Shown here in pieces: positions 1-7,992 of a stretch of 17,325 nucleotides of DNA; position 1 is the stretch's first letter, and every line of letters starts with the position of its first letter. Origin of the DNA: Betaproteobacteria bacterium UBA6910 (GTDB lineage Bacteria; Pseudomonadota; Gammaproteobacteria; Burkholderiales; UBA6910); assembly GCA_002451065.1 (NCBI GenBank), contig DKBC01000065.1, positions 695 to 18,019 on the forward strand, read 5' to 3'. Position numbers and translations under genes: made by a program. The notes beneath the pieces are model-generated. The model did no database searches, was not told the DNA's origin, and saw only the letters and a list, made by a program, of their open reading frames with translations.

Positions 1-677
1 TCCGCTCCAAGGGCGTCGGCGTCTTCTTCGTGACCCAGAATCCCCTAGACATTCCCGACAAGGTGCTGGCTCAGCTGGGCAACCGGGTGCAGCATGCCCT
101 GCGCGCCTTCACGCCCCGGGACCAGAAAGCGGTGAAGTCCGCCGCCACCACCATGCGCGCCAATCCCAAGCTGGACCTGGAAGCGGCCATCACCGAGCTG
201 GGGGTGGGCGAAGCGCTGGTTTCGCTCCTTGATGAGAAGGGGCGGCCGGGCGTCACCGAGCGCGCGTTCATCGTGCCCCCGGCCAGCCGCCTCGGGCCCG
301 TGACAGCCGAGCAGCGGCGCAAATTGGTCGAGGACTCCCTGATCTTCGGCCATTATGAGAAGGCGGTGGACCGCGAATCGGCCTACGAAATCCTCAAATC
401 AAGGGCCGCCGCCGCGGCCGCTCCGGCAGCAGCAACCGCCAAGGCGACAGCTCCGGTGGGAGCACCGGCGCCGCAGGAGGCGACCGGCGGCGGCTTGATG
501 GGCGCACTGGGCGAGATGCTGTTCGGCAGGACCGGTCCCCGGGGAGGGCAACACCCGGGGGTGGTGGACGCCGTGGTAAAAAGCGCGGCGCGCTCGGTCG
601 GATCCTCCATCGGCCGCGAGATCACGCGAGGCGTGCTGGGCTCCCTGCTGGGCGGGACCACGCGGCGCCGGCGTTAG
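1..677 (+). CDS. HerA-like helicase/ATPase (DUF853, YjgR family), C-terminal part
   Basis: This is the 3' end of a gene that begins before the window; the reading frame is open from base 3. The visible start, [18 protein letters not shown], matches the late part of the ATPase core of HerA/DUF853 proteins, where a VTQNP motif follows the Walker B region. The P-loop itself would lie upstream of base 1. Next come about 130 residues of conserved C-terminal domain, an Ala/Pro-rich linker (bases about 405-480), and a glycine-rich tail resembling a motif I recall from the family ([21 protein letters not shown] region), ending in four arginines. Family members are hexameric DNA-pumping ATPases related to FtsK/HerA. 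The role of the DUF853 branch is poorly defined, so a DNA-translocation function is inferred from the family only. The family assignment is firm despite the truncation. Confidence 0.88.
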   Translation, partial: RSKGVGVFFVTQNPLDIPDKVLAQLGNRVQHALRAFTPRDQKAVKSAATTMRANPKLDLEAAITELGVGEALVSLLDEKGRPGVTERAFIVPPASRLGPVTAEQRRKLVEDSLIFGHYEKAVDRESAYEILKSRAAAAAAPAAATAKATAPVGAPAPQEATGGGLMGALGEMLFGRTGPRGGQHPGVVDAVVKSAARSVGSSIGREITRGVLGSLLGGTTRRRR

Positions 678-868
678 CGTGATGAACCCAAAAAGCATGG
701 ACAACCCCAGGGTCGAAGGCGCTAATCGCGCGGCATGCGGAGAACGCCGAGGAAACGTAGATCCCACGTCCCGCATCCTTTCCTACGCGCCCTTCGCGTC
801 CCCCGGGTCGAACGAGTCTGCCTTTTTCTTGCTCCGCTGTCGCCGTGCCGGGAGTTGAAGGCTTCGCA
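678..868. repeat. Intergenic region with a probable decayed dispersed repeat
   Basis: This is the longest gene-free stretch in the window (191 bases), between the HerA-like gene and the protease. Bases 741-760 (agaacgccgaggaaacgtag) and 782-800 (cctacgcgcccttcgcgtc) resemble the cgcagag/cttcgcgtcc-type intergenic repeats I recall from several environmental proteobacteria. The two pieces are loosely complementary around acgtag/ctacgc. No intrinsic terminator with a U-tract is visible for the HerA-like gene. The protease promoter must lie somewhere here, but I cannot pick a convincing -35/-10 pair. The repeat identity rests on memory of the motif style, because only one copy is in the window. 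Confidence 0.3.
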
Positions 869-2182
869 ATGACCTTCCGCGTGTTTCCGAGGATCCTCGC
901 CCTCGTCCTGCTCGGCGCGGGCATCTCCGCCCTGGCCGCGGAGGACGACAGCGAGAGGTACTTCAAGCAGGCACTGGAATACACGGTCCAGATCAAGACC
1001 GCGGTGCCGATCCCTTTCGAGCATGACAAGAAGGGGTCGAGCCGGGGCGCGGGATTCCTGGTGGACCTGGATCGGGGCTGGATCATGACCAACGCCCACG
1101 TCGTGGCGCGCTCCCCGTCCCGGGTAGAGGTGGCGTTCAACGAGGACGACTTCGCTCCGGCGCGCAAGATCTACGTGGACCCGTTCCTGGACCTGGCCGT
1201 GGTCAGCGTCGGTGATCGGGCGAAGCGACTGGGCCTGGCGCCGCCCAATCTGGGGTGCGATGAAATTCCGGCGGTGGGCCATCCCGTCGGGGCCTTCGGC
1301 CACCCCTGGAATCTGCGTTTCACCGGAACCCGGGGAATCATCTCCGGCACCACCGCCAAGTACGACACCGAGGTGCTGCAGACCGACGCGCCCATCAACC
1401 AGGGCAACTCCGGCGGCCCGCTCATCAGCATGCGCGACGGCGGCATTGTCGGCATCAACACCGCCTCGATCGTGGAAAAGGGCGCCCAAAACACCAATTT
1501 CGCCGTGGCCATGAAATACGCCTGCCGGGTGCTGGAATTGCTGAAAGAGGGCCGCGACCCGTCCCCGCCCCACCTGCCGGTGGTCTTTTTCCGGGACCTG
1601 GACGACCGCAAACAATTGCGGGTGGCCCGCACTTACATCGAGGATTCGGAATTGAAGCTGCAGCCGGGAGACGTGATCCAGTCGGTGCAGGGCGTCGAGG
1701 GAAGGATCCAGAACGAGACCCAGCTGGTGCACGCCCTCCGCGGACGGCTCGACGAGTTCTCGCTCACCGTGCTGCGCGACGGGAAACCGGTGACGCTCCA
1801 GGGCCGCCTCACCGCCGCGCCCACCGTCACCGAGCAACGGGGCCTGTTCTTCTCCGGCATCCTGCTCGCGGAAATCGACGTCAAGGACGTCAAATCCCTG
1901 CCCCTGTCCCGGGTGATGGTGCATTTCGTGGAGCGGGGATCCGTGGGGGAGTTCAACGACGTGGACAAGAATGACGTCCTCGACGCCGTGGACGGCAAGC
2001 CGGTGGGCACGCTCCATGGCGTCTGGGAGCAGCTCGCGGCGGCCCAGAAGGAAGGCCGGCCCCTGTCTCTGGTGTTCAAGCGCCTGACGGGGGGCGACGC
2101 CCTGTTCAATTACATCGAGCGCAGCTTCCGGGTCACGGACCTGCGCTGGATCGGCCCCGAGATCGAGGCCAAGGCCCGCTAG
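869..2182 (+). CDS. Secreted HtrA/DegP-like serine protease (S1C) with PDZ-like C-terminus
   Basis: This encodes 437 residues from the ATG at 869, preferred over an in-frame GTG at 845. The ATG puts a signal peptide right at the N-terminus: MTFRVFPR, then a hydrophobic stretch at 9-23 ending ALAAED, so cleavage near residue 24 and export to the periplasm are likely. GAAG lies 8 nt upstream. The trypsin-like domain (about 35-235) carries the full catalytic triad: His77 in TNAHVV, Asp108 in LDLAVV and Ser181 in GNSGGPL. Two degenerate PDZ-like regions follow (about 245-325 and 335-420; LQPGDVIQSVQG is a typical PDZ strand). Family members degrade or chaperone misfolded envelope proteins. The DegP LA loop is absent, so it is closer to short DegS/DegQ-like or plant Deg-like forms than to DegP. 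The specific substrate is unknown. Confidence 0.9.
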   Translation: MTFRVFPRILALVLLGAGISALAAEDDSERYFKQALEYTVQIKTAVPIPFEHDKKGSSRGAGFLVDLDRGWIMTNAHVVARSPSRVEVAFNEDDFAPARKIYVDPFLDLAVVSVGDRAKRLGLAPPNLGCDEIPAVGHPVGAFGHPWNLRFTGTRGIISGTTAKYDTEVLQTDAPINQGNSGGPLISMRDGGIVGINTASIVEKGAQNTNFAVAMKYACRVLELLKEGRDPSPPHLPVVFFRDLDDRKQLRVARTYIEDSELKLQPGDVIQSVQGVEGRIQNETQLVHALRGRLDEFSLTVLRDGKPVTLQGRLTAAPTVTEQRGLFFSGILLAEIDVKDVKSLPLSRVMVHFVERGSVGEFNDVDKNDVLDAVDGKPVGTLHGVWEQLAAAQKEGRPLSLVFKRLTGGDALFNYIERSFRVTDLRWIGPEIEAKAR

Positions 2183-2204
2183 ATTTCGCCGGCCGGGACT
2201 CCCC

Positions 2205-3101
2205 ATGGACGATTTCCCAATCCGCTACGTGGAACCGGTGTTCCGTCCGCCGAGCGAAGCGCAGTCGCTGATCCTGCCGGTGACCAACGGCTGCTCCTGG
2301 AATCGCTGCACTTTCTGCGAGATGTACACCGACCCCCAGAAGCGCTTCCGGGCCCTGGACGAGCAGGAAGTATTGGACACCGTCCGCCGCTGCGGCGAGC
2401 GGTTCGGTGACCAGGTGCGGCGGGTGTTCCTGGCCGATGGCGACGCCACGGTGCTCTCGACGCGGCGGCTGCTGAACGTCCTCAAGGCGATCCGCACTCA
2501 TCTGCCCGCGGTGCGCCGGATTTCCAGTTACTGCCTGCCCCGCAACCTGCGGAAGAAATCCTCGGGGGAAGTGCGCGAGCTGGCCGATGCGGGCCTGGCC
2601 CTGGTGTACGTCGGCGCCGAATCGGGGGACGACGAGGTGCTGGCGCGGGTCAACAAGGGCGAGACTTTCGAGTCCACGCGGGAGGCGTTGGAAAAGCTGA
2701 GGGAGGCCGGCATCGGCCGATCGGTGATGATCCTCAACGGCCTCGGCGGCAGGCAACTGTCGCAGCAGCACGCAGAGAATTCGGCGCGCCTCATGAACGC
2801 CGCCCAGCCCGAGTATCTTTCGACCCTGGTCGTCAGCTTTCCCAAGGGCGAGGAGCGCTTCCGCAGCAACTTCCCGGGCTGGGAGCCTCTTTCCCAGCCC
2901 GGACTGTTCCAAGAAATGGAACGCTTTCTCACCCCTTTAGAACTGAACCGCACCGTGTTCCGCAGCGACCACGCGTCCAACTGGCTGATCCTGAAAGGCA
3001 CTCTCGGGGCCGACAAGGCCCGCCTGCTGCGCGAGGTGCGCTCCGCCATCGAGCACCCCGAGGCGGCGCGGCTGCGCCCGGCCTGGGCGCGGGGGCTTTA
3101 G
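2205..3101 (+). CDS. Radical SAM protein with CX4CX2C cluster motif
   Basis: This is a 298-residue protein starting 22 nt after the protease stop. The N-terminus (SEAQSLILPVTNGCSWNRCTFCEMY region) holds the 4Fe-4S cysteines C30, C35 and C38. The spacing is C-x4-C-x2-C rather than the textbook C-x3-C-x2-C. VYVGAESGDDEVL and the later TREALEKLREAGI match the B12-independent Elp3/MiaB/NifB-like barrel, in which a Glu in GxExG contacts S-adenosylmethionine. There is no TRAM or cobalamin domain and no extra C-terminal cysteine cluster. Proteins of this kind are annotated only as radical SAM (COG1032-like), and I do not know a substrate. The close spacing to the protease and to the methyltransferase downstream suggests co-transcription. 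The fold call is strong; the reaction is unknown. Confidence 0.88.
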   Translation: MDDFPIRYVEPVFRPPSEAQSLILPVTNGCSWNRCTFCEMYTDPQKRFRALDEQEVLDTVRRCGERFGDQVRRVFLADGDATVLSTRRLLNVLKAIRTHLPAVRRISSYCLPRNLRKKSSGEVRELADAGLALVYVGAESGDDEVLARVNKGETFESTREALEKLREAGIGRSVMILNGLGGRQLSQQHAENSARLMNAAQPEYLSTLVVSFPKGEERFRSNFPGWEPLSQPGLFQEMERFLTPLELNRTVFRSDHASNWLILKGTLGADKARLLREVRSAIEHPEAARLRPAWARGL

Positions 3102-3123
3102 GCAATTCCTCTCCCCCGAAAAA

Positions 3124-3873
3124 TTGAACGCCCAGACCTGGAACCCGGATGGCTATGAGCGCCATGGGCGCTTCGTGTCCGACTTCGGGCTGGACCTGCT
3201 GGCCTGGCTCGATCCCAGGGCGGGGGAGCGGATCCTCGACCTGGGCTGCGGCGACGGGGCCCTGACGGAAAAGCTTGCAGCCCTCGGCTGCAAGGTGGTG
3301 GCCGTGGACAGCAGCCCCCAGTTCGTGGAGGCGGCAAAGCGCCGCGGGCTCGACGCGCGACGCGTGGATGGTGAACGGCTGACATTTGACGGCGAGTTCG
3401 ACGCGGTATTCAGCAACGCCGCGCTGCATTGGATGAAACGGGCCGACGCCGTCATCGCCGGGGTGCGGCGCGCCCTGAGGCAGGGCGGGCGTTTCGTGGC
3501 GGAGATGGGCGGCAGGGGCAACGTCGACAGCATCGTCGGGGCCCTGCGCGACGCCCTGGAGCGCCGAGGAGTGGACTCCGCCACGGTGAACCCCTGGTAT
3601 TTTCCGGACGCCCAAGAATACCGGCAGCGGCTCGAGGCCGGCGGCTTTCGGGTCCTTCGGATCAAGCGTTTTCCCCGTCCCACCCCGCTGCCCTCGGACA
3701 TGATCGGGTGGCTCGAGACCTTCGCCCAGAGCTTCACCGCCTGCCTGCCTGCCGGGGAGCGAATAGCCGTCCTGGCCGAAGTGCGCGACGCCCTGCTTCC
3801 TTTGCTGCGGGATGAGGAAGGGCGCTGGACGGCGGATTACGTGCGGCTGCGCTTCGAGGCGCGGAAAACCTGA
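3124..3873 (+). CDS. Class I SAM-dependent methyltransferase
   Basis: This encodes 249 residues from a TTG at 3124, 22 nt after the radical SAM gene. No ATG or GTG is available nearby in frame. Starting there gives the N-terminus typical of the family (WNPDGYERHGRFVSDFGLDLL). There is no clear Shine-Dalgarno sequence, so weak initiation or translational coupling is possible. Motif I is LDLGCGDG at residues 38-45, followed by the acidic motif II region AVDSS and motif IV/V SNAALHWM. The C-terminus, WTADYVRLRF, matches trans-aconitate methyltransferase-like proteins. The substrate cannot be read from sequence. Sharing a strand and close spacing with the radical SAM gene hints at a common small-molecule pathway, but that is only inference. 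Confidence 0.87.
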   Translation: MNAQTWNPDGYERHGRFVSDFGLDLLAWLDPRAGERILDLGCGDGALTEKLAALGCKVVAVDSSPQFVEAAKRRGLDARRVDGERLTFDGEFDAVFSNAALHWMKRADAVIAGVRRALRQGGRFVAEMGGRGNVDSIVGALRDALERRGVDSATVNPWYFPDAQEYRQRLEAGGFRVLRIKRFPRPTPLPSDMIGWLETFAQSFTACLPAGERIAVLAEVRDALLPLLRDEEGRWTADYVRLRFEARKT

Positions 3874-3883
3874 AACCGCCGTG

Positions 3884-3911
3884 GGCGCCCGCCCTCGATA
3901 TCCCGGGCGCC
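3884..3911. terminator. Convergent GC-rich hairpin without U-tract
   Basis: An 8-bp perfect stem (ggcgcccg at 3884-3891 with cgggcgcc at 3904-3911, loop 12 nt) lies between the convergent methyltransferase and cNMP-binding genes and overlaps the latter's stop codon. Neither side has a run of U residues. It may stop or stabilise transcript ends from both sides, but it is not a classical intrinsic terminator. Confidence 0.35.
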
Positions 3912-4396
3912 TAGTACTTGCCGTGAACCTTGTAGATGTAGTTCTGCAGTTCCACCAGGTTCATGCTCAGGCGGCGCTGGATCGAATGCACCACGCGCAT
4001 GATGGCGCGCATGGCCTTGTAGACAACCCGGGGATGGGAATCCAGCAGGGTCTCGAACTTCTCGCGATTGAGTGAGAACACGCGCGTTGCGCCCTCAGCC
4101 CGCAAGGTGGCAAAGCGCGGCTCATTGTCCATGAAGGAAAGCTCTCCCACGAAATCTCCGGGAACCAGGGCGTGCAGCGTACTCCATTTCCCGGCGTCGT
4201 CCTGCTTGCCCACCGCGATTCCCCCACTTACGACGACGTAGAGATTGCTGTCGCTCTGACCTTCCCGCAGCAGCACCTCGCCGTCCTTGAGGTCGTGAAC
4301 GGTGATGAGCTTCGACAGCGCCTCGCACTCGGCATCGCTCAATTCCCGCGCCAGGGCGGAGGATTTAACCAAGTCGAACTTGACTTTGTCTTGCAT
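3911..4396 (-). CDS. Stand-alone cyclic nucleotide-binding domain protein
   Basis: This is a 161-residue protein with a good Shine-Dalgarno sequence (AAGGAG, 7 nt before the ATG). It is almost entirely one cNMP-binding domain: the beta-roll starts at KDGEVLLREGQSDSNLYVVVSG (38-58), and the phosphate-binding cassette spans GDFVGELSFMDNEPRFATL (80-98). That cassette contains Glu84 and Arg94, the positions expected to contact the ribose and phosphate. A C-terminal helical segment (120-161) follows. There is no helix-turn-helix, kinase, channel or cyclase domain, so this is neither a CRP-type regulator nor an ion channel. It probably acts as a small sensor or partner protein; the ligand (cAMP, cGMP or none) is unknown. 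It begins 29 nt after ychF and may be the last gene of that operon. Confidence 0.85.
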   Translation of the reverse strand: MQDKVKFDLVKSSALARELSDAECEALSKLITVHDLKDGEVLLREGQSDSNLYVVVSGGIAVGKQDDAGKWSTLHALVPGDFVGELSFMDNEPRFATLRAEGATRVFSLNREKFETLLDSHPRVVYKAMRAIMRVVHSIQRRLSMNLVELQNYIYKVHGKY

Positions 4397-4425
4397 GGGA
4401 GGGCTCCTTGTATGGCGGGGCTATT

Positions 4426-5517
4426 TTACACGTTGAAGCGGAAGAATATGACGTCGCCGTCGCGCACCACGTACTCCTTACCCTCAAGCCGCATTTTGCC
4501 CGCCTCCTTGGCGCCGTGCTCTCCGTTGCAGCCGACGAAGTCTTCGTAGGCAATGACTTCGGCGCGGATGAACCCCTTCTCGAAGTCGGTGTGGATCACT
4601 CCGGCGGCGGCAGGCGCGGTATCGCCGCGATGGATGGTCCAGGCGCGCACCTCCTTGGGACCGGCCGTGAAGTAGGTCTGCAACCCAAGGAGCTGATAGG
4701 CGGCGCGGATCAGGCGGTTCAGGCCCGGCTCCTCGAGCCCGACATCGGCCAGGAATACCTTCTTGTCCTCGTCCGAAAGGTCGGCGATTTCGGCCTCCAG
4801 CGCGGCACAGATGGGCACCACCGGCGCCCCTTCCTTCGCCGCATACTCCTCCACCTGCCTGAGCAGCGGATTGGCGTGATAATCCTTGTCGTCCACGTTG
4901 GCCACGTACATAGCCGGCTTATCGGTGAGCAGGAAGAGCTGCTTGAGCACCTCTCTCTGCTCTTTTTCGAGTTCCAGGGTACGCGCAGGATGGCCCTGGT
5001 CGAGATGGGCCCGGACCTGTTCCAGGGTCGCCAATTCGCGGAGTGCGTCCTTGTTCCCGCTCTTGGCGGTCTTGCCTACCCGGGCGATAGCCTTCTCGAC
5101 CGTCGCCAGGTCGGCCAGAGCCAGCTCGGTGTGGATGACCTCGATGTCCTCGACGGGATCTACCCGCCCCGCGACGTGGACCACGCTGTCGTCGACGAAG
5201 CAGCGCACGATATGGGCGATGGCATCGGTCTCCCGGATATGGGCCAGGAACTGGTTGCCGAGGCCCTCCCCCTTGGACGCGCCCGCCACCAGTCCGGCGA
5301 TGTCTACGAATTCCACCACGGCGGGTACCACCTTCTGGGGCTTCGCGATCTCGGCAATCCGTCCAAGGCGCGGATCGGGCACCTCCACCATGCCCAAATT
5401 GGGATCAATGGTGCAGAACGGATAGTTTTCCGCCGCTATCCCGGATTTGGTGAGCGCATTGAACAGGGTGGATTTGCCCACATTGGGCAGTCCCACGATG
5501 CCACATTTGACGCTCAT
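4426..5517 (-). CDS. ychF: Redox-regulated ATPase YchF (Obg-family)
   Basis: This encodes 363 residues, the family's usual length. The P-loop is GLPNVGKST at 9-17 and the switch II motif is DIAGLV at 72-77. The fourth nucleotide-binding motif reads NVDD (in ANVDDKDY), the position where YchF departs from the GTPase NKxD and prefers ATP. The coiled-coil insertion is central, and a TGS domain forms the last 85 or so residues, including the [18 protein letters not shown] segment. YchF binds ribosomes and is linked to translation and oxidative stress response. The ATG overlaps the pth stop by 4 nt (ATGA), so the two are translationally coupled, a pairing I recall as common in proteobacteria. Confidence 0.97.
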   Translation of the reverse strand: MSVKCGIVGLPNVGKSTLFNALTKSGIAAENYPFCTIDPNLGMVEVPDPRLGRIAEIAKPQKVVPAVVEFVDIAGLVAGASKGEGLGNQFLAHIRETDAIAHIVRCFVDDSVVHVAGRVDPVEDIEVIHTELALADLATVEKAIARVGKTAKSGNKDALRELATLEQVRAHLDQGHPARTLELEKEQREVLKQLFLLTDKPAMYVANVDDKDYHANPLLRQVEEYAAKEGAPVVPICAALEAEIADLSDEDKKVFLADVGLEEPGLNRLIRAAYQLLGLQTYFTAGPKEVRAWTIHRGDTAPAAAGVIHTDFEKGFIRAEVIAYEDFVGCNGEHGAKEAGKMRLEGKEYVVRDGDVIFFRFNV

Positions 5518-6119
5518 GATTTGGATTCCGTAGCCGGTTCCTCCGGCTTGGGCCGGGTGTGGAGCTTCATCACGGCGGTGGCCATGTTGCCTTTCTCGAT
5601 AAAAGGCCAGATCTCCAATCCCCGCTCCATGGCCTGCTGGATGAGGGCGAGATCTCCGGGGCTCGGCTTCTGCAGCACGTACCCGATCACCAGTTCACGC
5701 ACGCCCGGATGCCCGATGCCGATGCGCAGCCGCCAGTAGTCCTGGGTGCCGAGGACCGCGCAGATATCGCTCAAGCCGTTGTGGCCCCCGCTGCCGCCGC
5801 CCTGCTTCAGCTTGATCTGGCCGGGCTTCAGGTCCAGATCGTCATGGGCAACCAGGATTTCCTCCGGCCGCATCTTGTAGAAACGAGCGAGTGCAGCCAC
5901 CGCCCGCCCGCTGGCGTTCATGTAGGTGTTCGGCAGCAGCAGCCAGATGTCCCCCGCAGAAGTGGTGCCGCGGCCCACCCATCCGTGATAGCGGTTTTCC
6001 AGCCTGACCCCGATGTTCAGACGCTCACCCAGGTGCTGCGCCCACCAGAAGCCGGCGTTGTGGCGCGTATGGGCGTGCTCCTTTCCCGGGTTGCCGAGGC
6101 CGACGACGAGCTTGATCAC
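5514..6119 (-). CDS. pth: Peptidyl-tRNA hydrolase
   Basis: This 201-residue enzyme frees tRNA from peptidyl-tRNAs that drop off the ribosome. All catalytic residues are at the E. coli positions: Asn10 (VGLGNPG), His20 (RHNAGF), Asp93 (AHDDLD) and Asn114 (GGSGGHNGL). The start is a GTG at 6119, fixed by the conserved [12 protein letters not shown]-terminus. Only a weak ribosome-binding site is visible. The gene follows rplY, separated by a terminator-like hairpin, and overlaps ychF by 4 nt. The C-terminal 15 residues ([13 protein letters not shown]) are a likely disordered tail. Confidence 0.97.
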   Translation of the reverse strand: MIKLVVGLGNPGKEHAHTRHNAGFWWAQHLGERLNIGVRLENRYHGWVGRGTTSAGDIWLLLPNTYMNASGRAVAALARFYKMRPEEILVAHDDLDLKPGQIKLKQGGGSGGHNGLSDICAVLGTQDYWRLRIGIGHPGVRELVIGYVLQKPSPGDLALIQQAMERGLEIWPFIEKGNMATAVMKLHTRPKPEEPATESKS

Positions 6120-6133
6120 AGGTTCGCCCGATC

Positions 6134-6184
6134 AATTAAAACGGCCCGGCGGAAATCAGTCGGGGACCGAATCCGCCCGGGCCG
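6134..6184 (-). terminator. Intrinsic terminator or attenuator between rplY and pth
   Basis: Bases 6142-6153 (cggcccggcgga) pair with 6172-6184 (tccgcccgggccg) with one bulged base, and a small inner stem (tcgg/ccga) sits in the loop. On the minus strand the stem is followed by TTTTAATT (complement of 6134-6141). The U-run ends 18 nt before the pth start codon. It can end rplY transcripts, but it also lies on the path of any transcript that reads into pth. Confidence 0.7.
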
Positions 6185-6206
6185 CTGGAAAAACGGCGCT
6201 CTACCC

Positions 6207-6896
6207 TCAGCCCTTCTTCTCTTCCTTCTTCTCGGCCGCAGCCGGCGCGGCAGCCGCCGGCGCGGCGCCGGGGGCCACGCCCTCTGCGGGGACCGCACCC
6301 TCCACGGGAGCCGCTTCCACGACCTCGACCACGCGCGGCACCTGGCAGGTCACCACCACCGGATCCTCGCCCCGGCGCAGGGCCACCGCCTCGACGCCCT
6401 TGGGCAGCGTAATCTCGCTCAGGTGAATGGAGCTGCCCACGTCAAGCGAGGACAGGTCGAGCTCGATGAACTCCGGCAGATCGTCCGGCAGACATTGAAC
6501 GTCCAGCTCGTTCAACACATGGCCGACCACGCCCCCCGCCTTCAGGCCCGGGGCACCGGCCTCGTTCGTAAAGTGCAGCGGCACCTTCATATGGATCTTC
6601 CTGTCCTTCGCGACGCGCTGGAAGTCCACGTGGGTCACCTGGTGTTTGAACGGGTGCATCTGCACGTCCCGCAGCAGCACCGGCTCCTTCTGCCCCCCCA
6701 GGTCCATGGTGAGTATCGAGGCATGGAATGCCTCGTTGCGCAGGTTGAGCAGGAGGTCCTTCTGGTCCAGCTCGATCGCCTGAGCGGGTTTGTCCCCGCC
6801 GTAGAGAATGCCCGGGACCCGGCCGGCATTGCGCAGGCGGCGGCTCGCACCCGTGCCCTGCGTGCTGCGCGCCAAGGCGCTGAATTCCATTTTCAT
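6207..6896 (-). CDS. rplY: 50S ribosomal protein L25, long Ctc/TL5 form
   Basis: This encodes 229 residues from the ATG at 6896. That start has GGAG 6 nt upstream (minus strand of 6903-6906), while the in-frame ATG at 6908 has no ribosome-binding site, so the shorter form ([11 protein letters not shown]) is preferred. The N-terminal L25 domain (about 1-95; [13 protein letters not shown] is typical) binds loop E of 5S rRNA. It is followed by the TL5/Ctc beta-domain (about 100-190). The tail is rich in Ala/Pro, then Lys/Glu (EKKEEKKG), and probably disordered. The long form is common outside enterics, where L25 is a single domain of about 94 residues. The gene sits between prs and pth, with terminator-like hairpins on both sides. 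Confidence 0.95.
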   Translation of the reverse strand: MKMEFSALARSTQGTGASRRLRNAGRVPGILYGGDKPAQAIELDQKDLLLNLRNEAFHASILTMDLGGQKEPVLLRDVQMHPFKHQVTHVDFQRVAKDRKIHMKVPLHFTNEAGAPGLKAGGVVGHVLNELDVQCLPDDLPEFIELDLSSLDVGSSIHLSEITLPKGVEAVALRRGEDPVVVTCQVPRVVEVVEAAPVEGAVPAEGVAPGAAPAAAAPAAAEKKEEKKG

Positions 6897-6910
6897 TGTT
6901 TGCTCCATCC

Positions 6911-6938
6911 AAAAAACGCCGTCCGCGACCAGACGGCG
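6911..6938 (-). terminator. Intrinsic terminator or attenuator between prs and rplY
   Basis: A perfect 7-bp stem (cgccgtc at 6917-6923 with gacggcg at 6932-6938, loop 8 nt) is followed on the minus strand by six Ts (complement of 6911-6916). The T-run ends 14 nt before the rplY start, and the ribosome-binding GGAG begins only 4 nt after it. The hairpin therefore lies in the 5' leader of any rplY transcript. Confidence 0.75.
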
Positions 6939-6979
6939 GGTTCAAAAATCAGCCGCGATTTGCGAGCCGGGGACGCAAG

Positions 6980-6997
6980 CAGGAACATCCATTCCTG
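6980..6997 (-). promoter_or_regulatory. Additional hairpin in the prs-rplY leader
   Basis: A perfect 6-bp stem with a 6-nt loop (caggaa 6980-6985, ttcctg 6992-6997) lies between the prs stop and the terminator-like hairpin. There is no U-run directly after it. It could be part of an rplY leader structure or an mRNA processing site; neither can be shown from sequence alone. Confidence 0.3.
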
Positions 6998-7026
6998 ACC
7001 CGCGACTACCGGCCGACGCCTCGCGA

Positions 7027-7977
7027 CTACTCCATGAACAACGAGGACACCGAGTCTTCGTTGCTTATCCGGCGCATCGTTTCCGCCAGCAATCCGGCAA
7101 TGCTCACCACGCGAATCTTCGGGCACGTCTGCGCGTCGTCGCGCAGCGGAATTGTGTCCGTGACCACCAGCTCGTCCAGCACCGAACCGGCGATGCGCTC
7201 CACCGCCTTGCCCGAGAGCACGGCGTGAGTGGCGTAGGCCACAACCTTTTCGGCGCCATGCTCCTTGAGCGCCTGGGACGCCTCGCACAGGGTGTTGGCG
7301 GTGTCCACCATGTCGTCCATCAGCAGGCAGGTCCGGCCCTCGACCTCCCCGATCACGTTCATCACGGTGGCGACATTCGGCTTGGGACGCCGCTTGTCGA
7401 TGATGGCCAGGTCGGACTCCAAGCGCTTGGCCGAGGCCCGGGCCCGCACCACGCCGCCCACATCCGGCGATACCACGATCAGGTTCCTGTAGTCCTGCTT
7501 CCAGATGTCTCCCAGCAGGATCGGCGTGGAGTATATATTGTCCACGGGAATGTCGAAAAAGCCCTGGATCTGGTCCGAGTGCAAATCCATGGTCAGCAGC
7601 CGGTCCACTCCCACGCTCGTGAGCATGTTGGCGATCACCTTCGCGGTGATGGCCACCCGCGCCGAGCGCGGGCGGCGGTCCTGGCGGGCGTATCCCATAT
7701 AAGGAAGCGTTGCCGTGACCCGGGCCGCCGAGGCGCGCTTGAGCGCATCCACCATCACCAGCAGTTCCATCAGGTTGTCGTTGGTGGGCATGCAGGTGGA
7801 CTGCAGTACGAACACGTCCTTGCCGCGCACGTTCTCCAGGATTTCCACCATCACCTCGCCGTCGCTGAAACGGCCCACCTTGGCGCGGCCGAGGTAGATG
7901 TTCAGGTTCTTCACCACGGCTTCCGCGAGCTTGGGATTCGCGTTGCCGCTGAACACCATCATGCTGTCGAAAGCCAC
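7027..7977 (-). CDS. prs: Ribose-phosphate pyrophosphokinase (PRPP synthase)
   Basis: This 316-residue enzyme makes PRPP from ribose 5-phosphate and ATP for nucleotide, His, Trp and NAD synthesis. The metal/ribose-phosphate signature [16 protein letters not shown] is at 131-146, the catalytic region [14 protein letters not shown] is at 97-110, and the PRPP loop [13 protein letters not shown] is at 218-230. The Asn in DTANTL replaces the more common Gly; I recall this variant from some betaproteobacterial Prs sequences. The start is a GTG at 7977 with GAGGG a few bases upstream; an ATG five codons in is the alternative. It follows tRNA-Gln, with a strong hairpin between the two. Confidence 0.97.
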   Translation of the reverse strand: MAFDSMMVFSGNANPKLAEAVVKNLNIYLGRAKVGRFSDGEVMVEILENVRGKDVFVLQSTCMPTNDNLMELLVMVDALKRASAARVTATLPYMGYARQDRRPRSARVAITAKVIANMLTSVGVDRLLTMDLHSDQIQGFFDIPVDNIYSTPILLGDIWKQDYRNLIVVSPDVGGVVRARASAKRLESDLAIIDKRRPKPNVATVMNVIGEVEGRTCLLMDDMVDTANTLCEASQALKEHGAEKVVAYATHAVLSGKAVERIAGSVLDELVVTDTIPLRDDAQTCPKIRVVSIAGLLAETMRRISNEDSVSSLFME

Positions 7978-7992
7978 GACGCCCTCTCAGTC

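Noticed and set aside
722..2206. Long open frame on the minus strand (494 codons) antisense to the protease gene
   Set aside because: It mirrors the codon pattern of the protease gene on the other strand in GC-rich DNA, has His/Gly/Arg-rich composition with no domain, and the protease has a full catalytic triad and signal peptide.
6207..6908. Longer rplY start at the ATG at 6908
   Set aside because: It has no ribosome-binding site, and its codons overlap the GGAG that serves the ATG at 6896.
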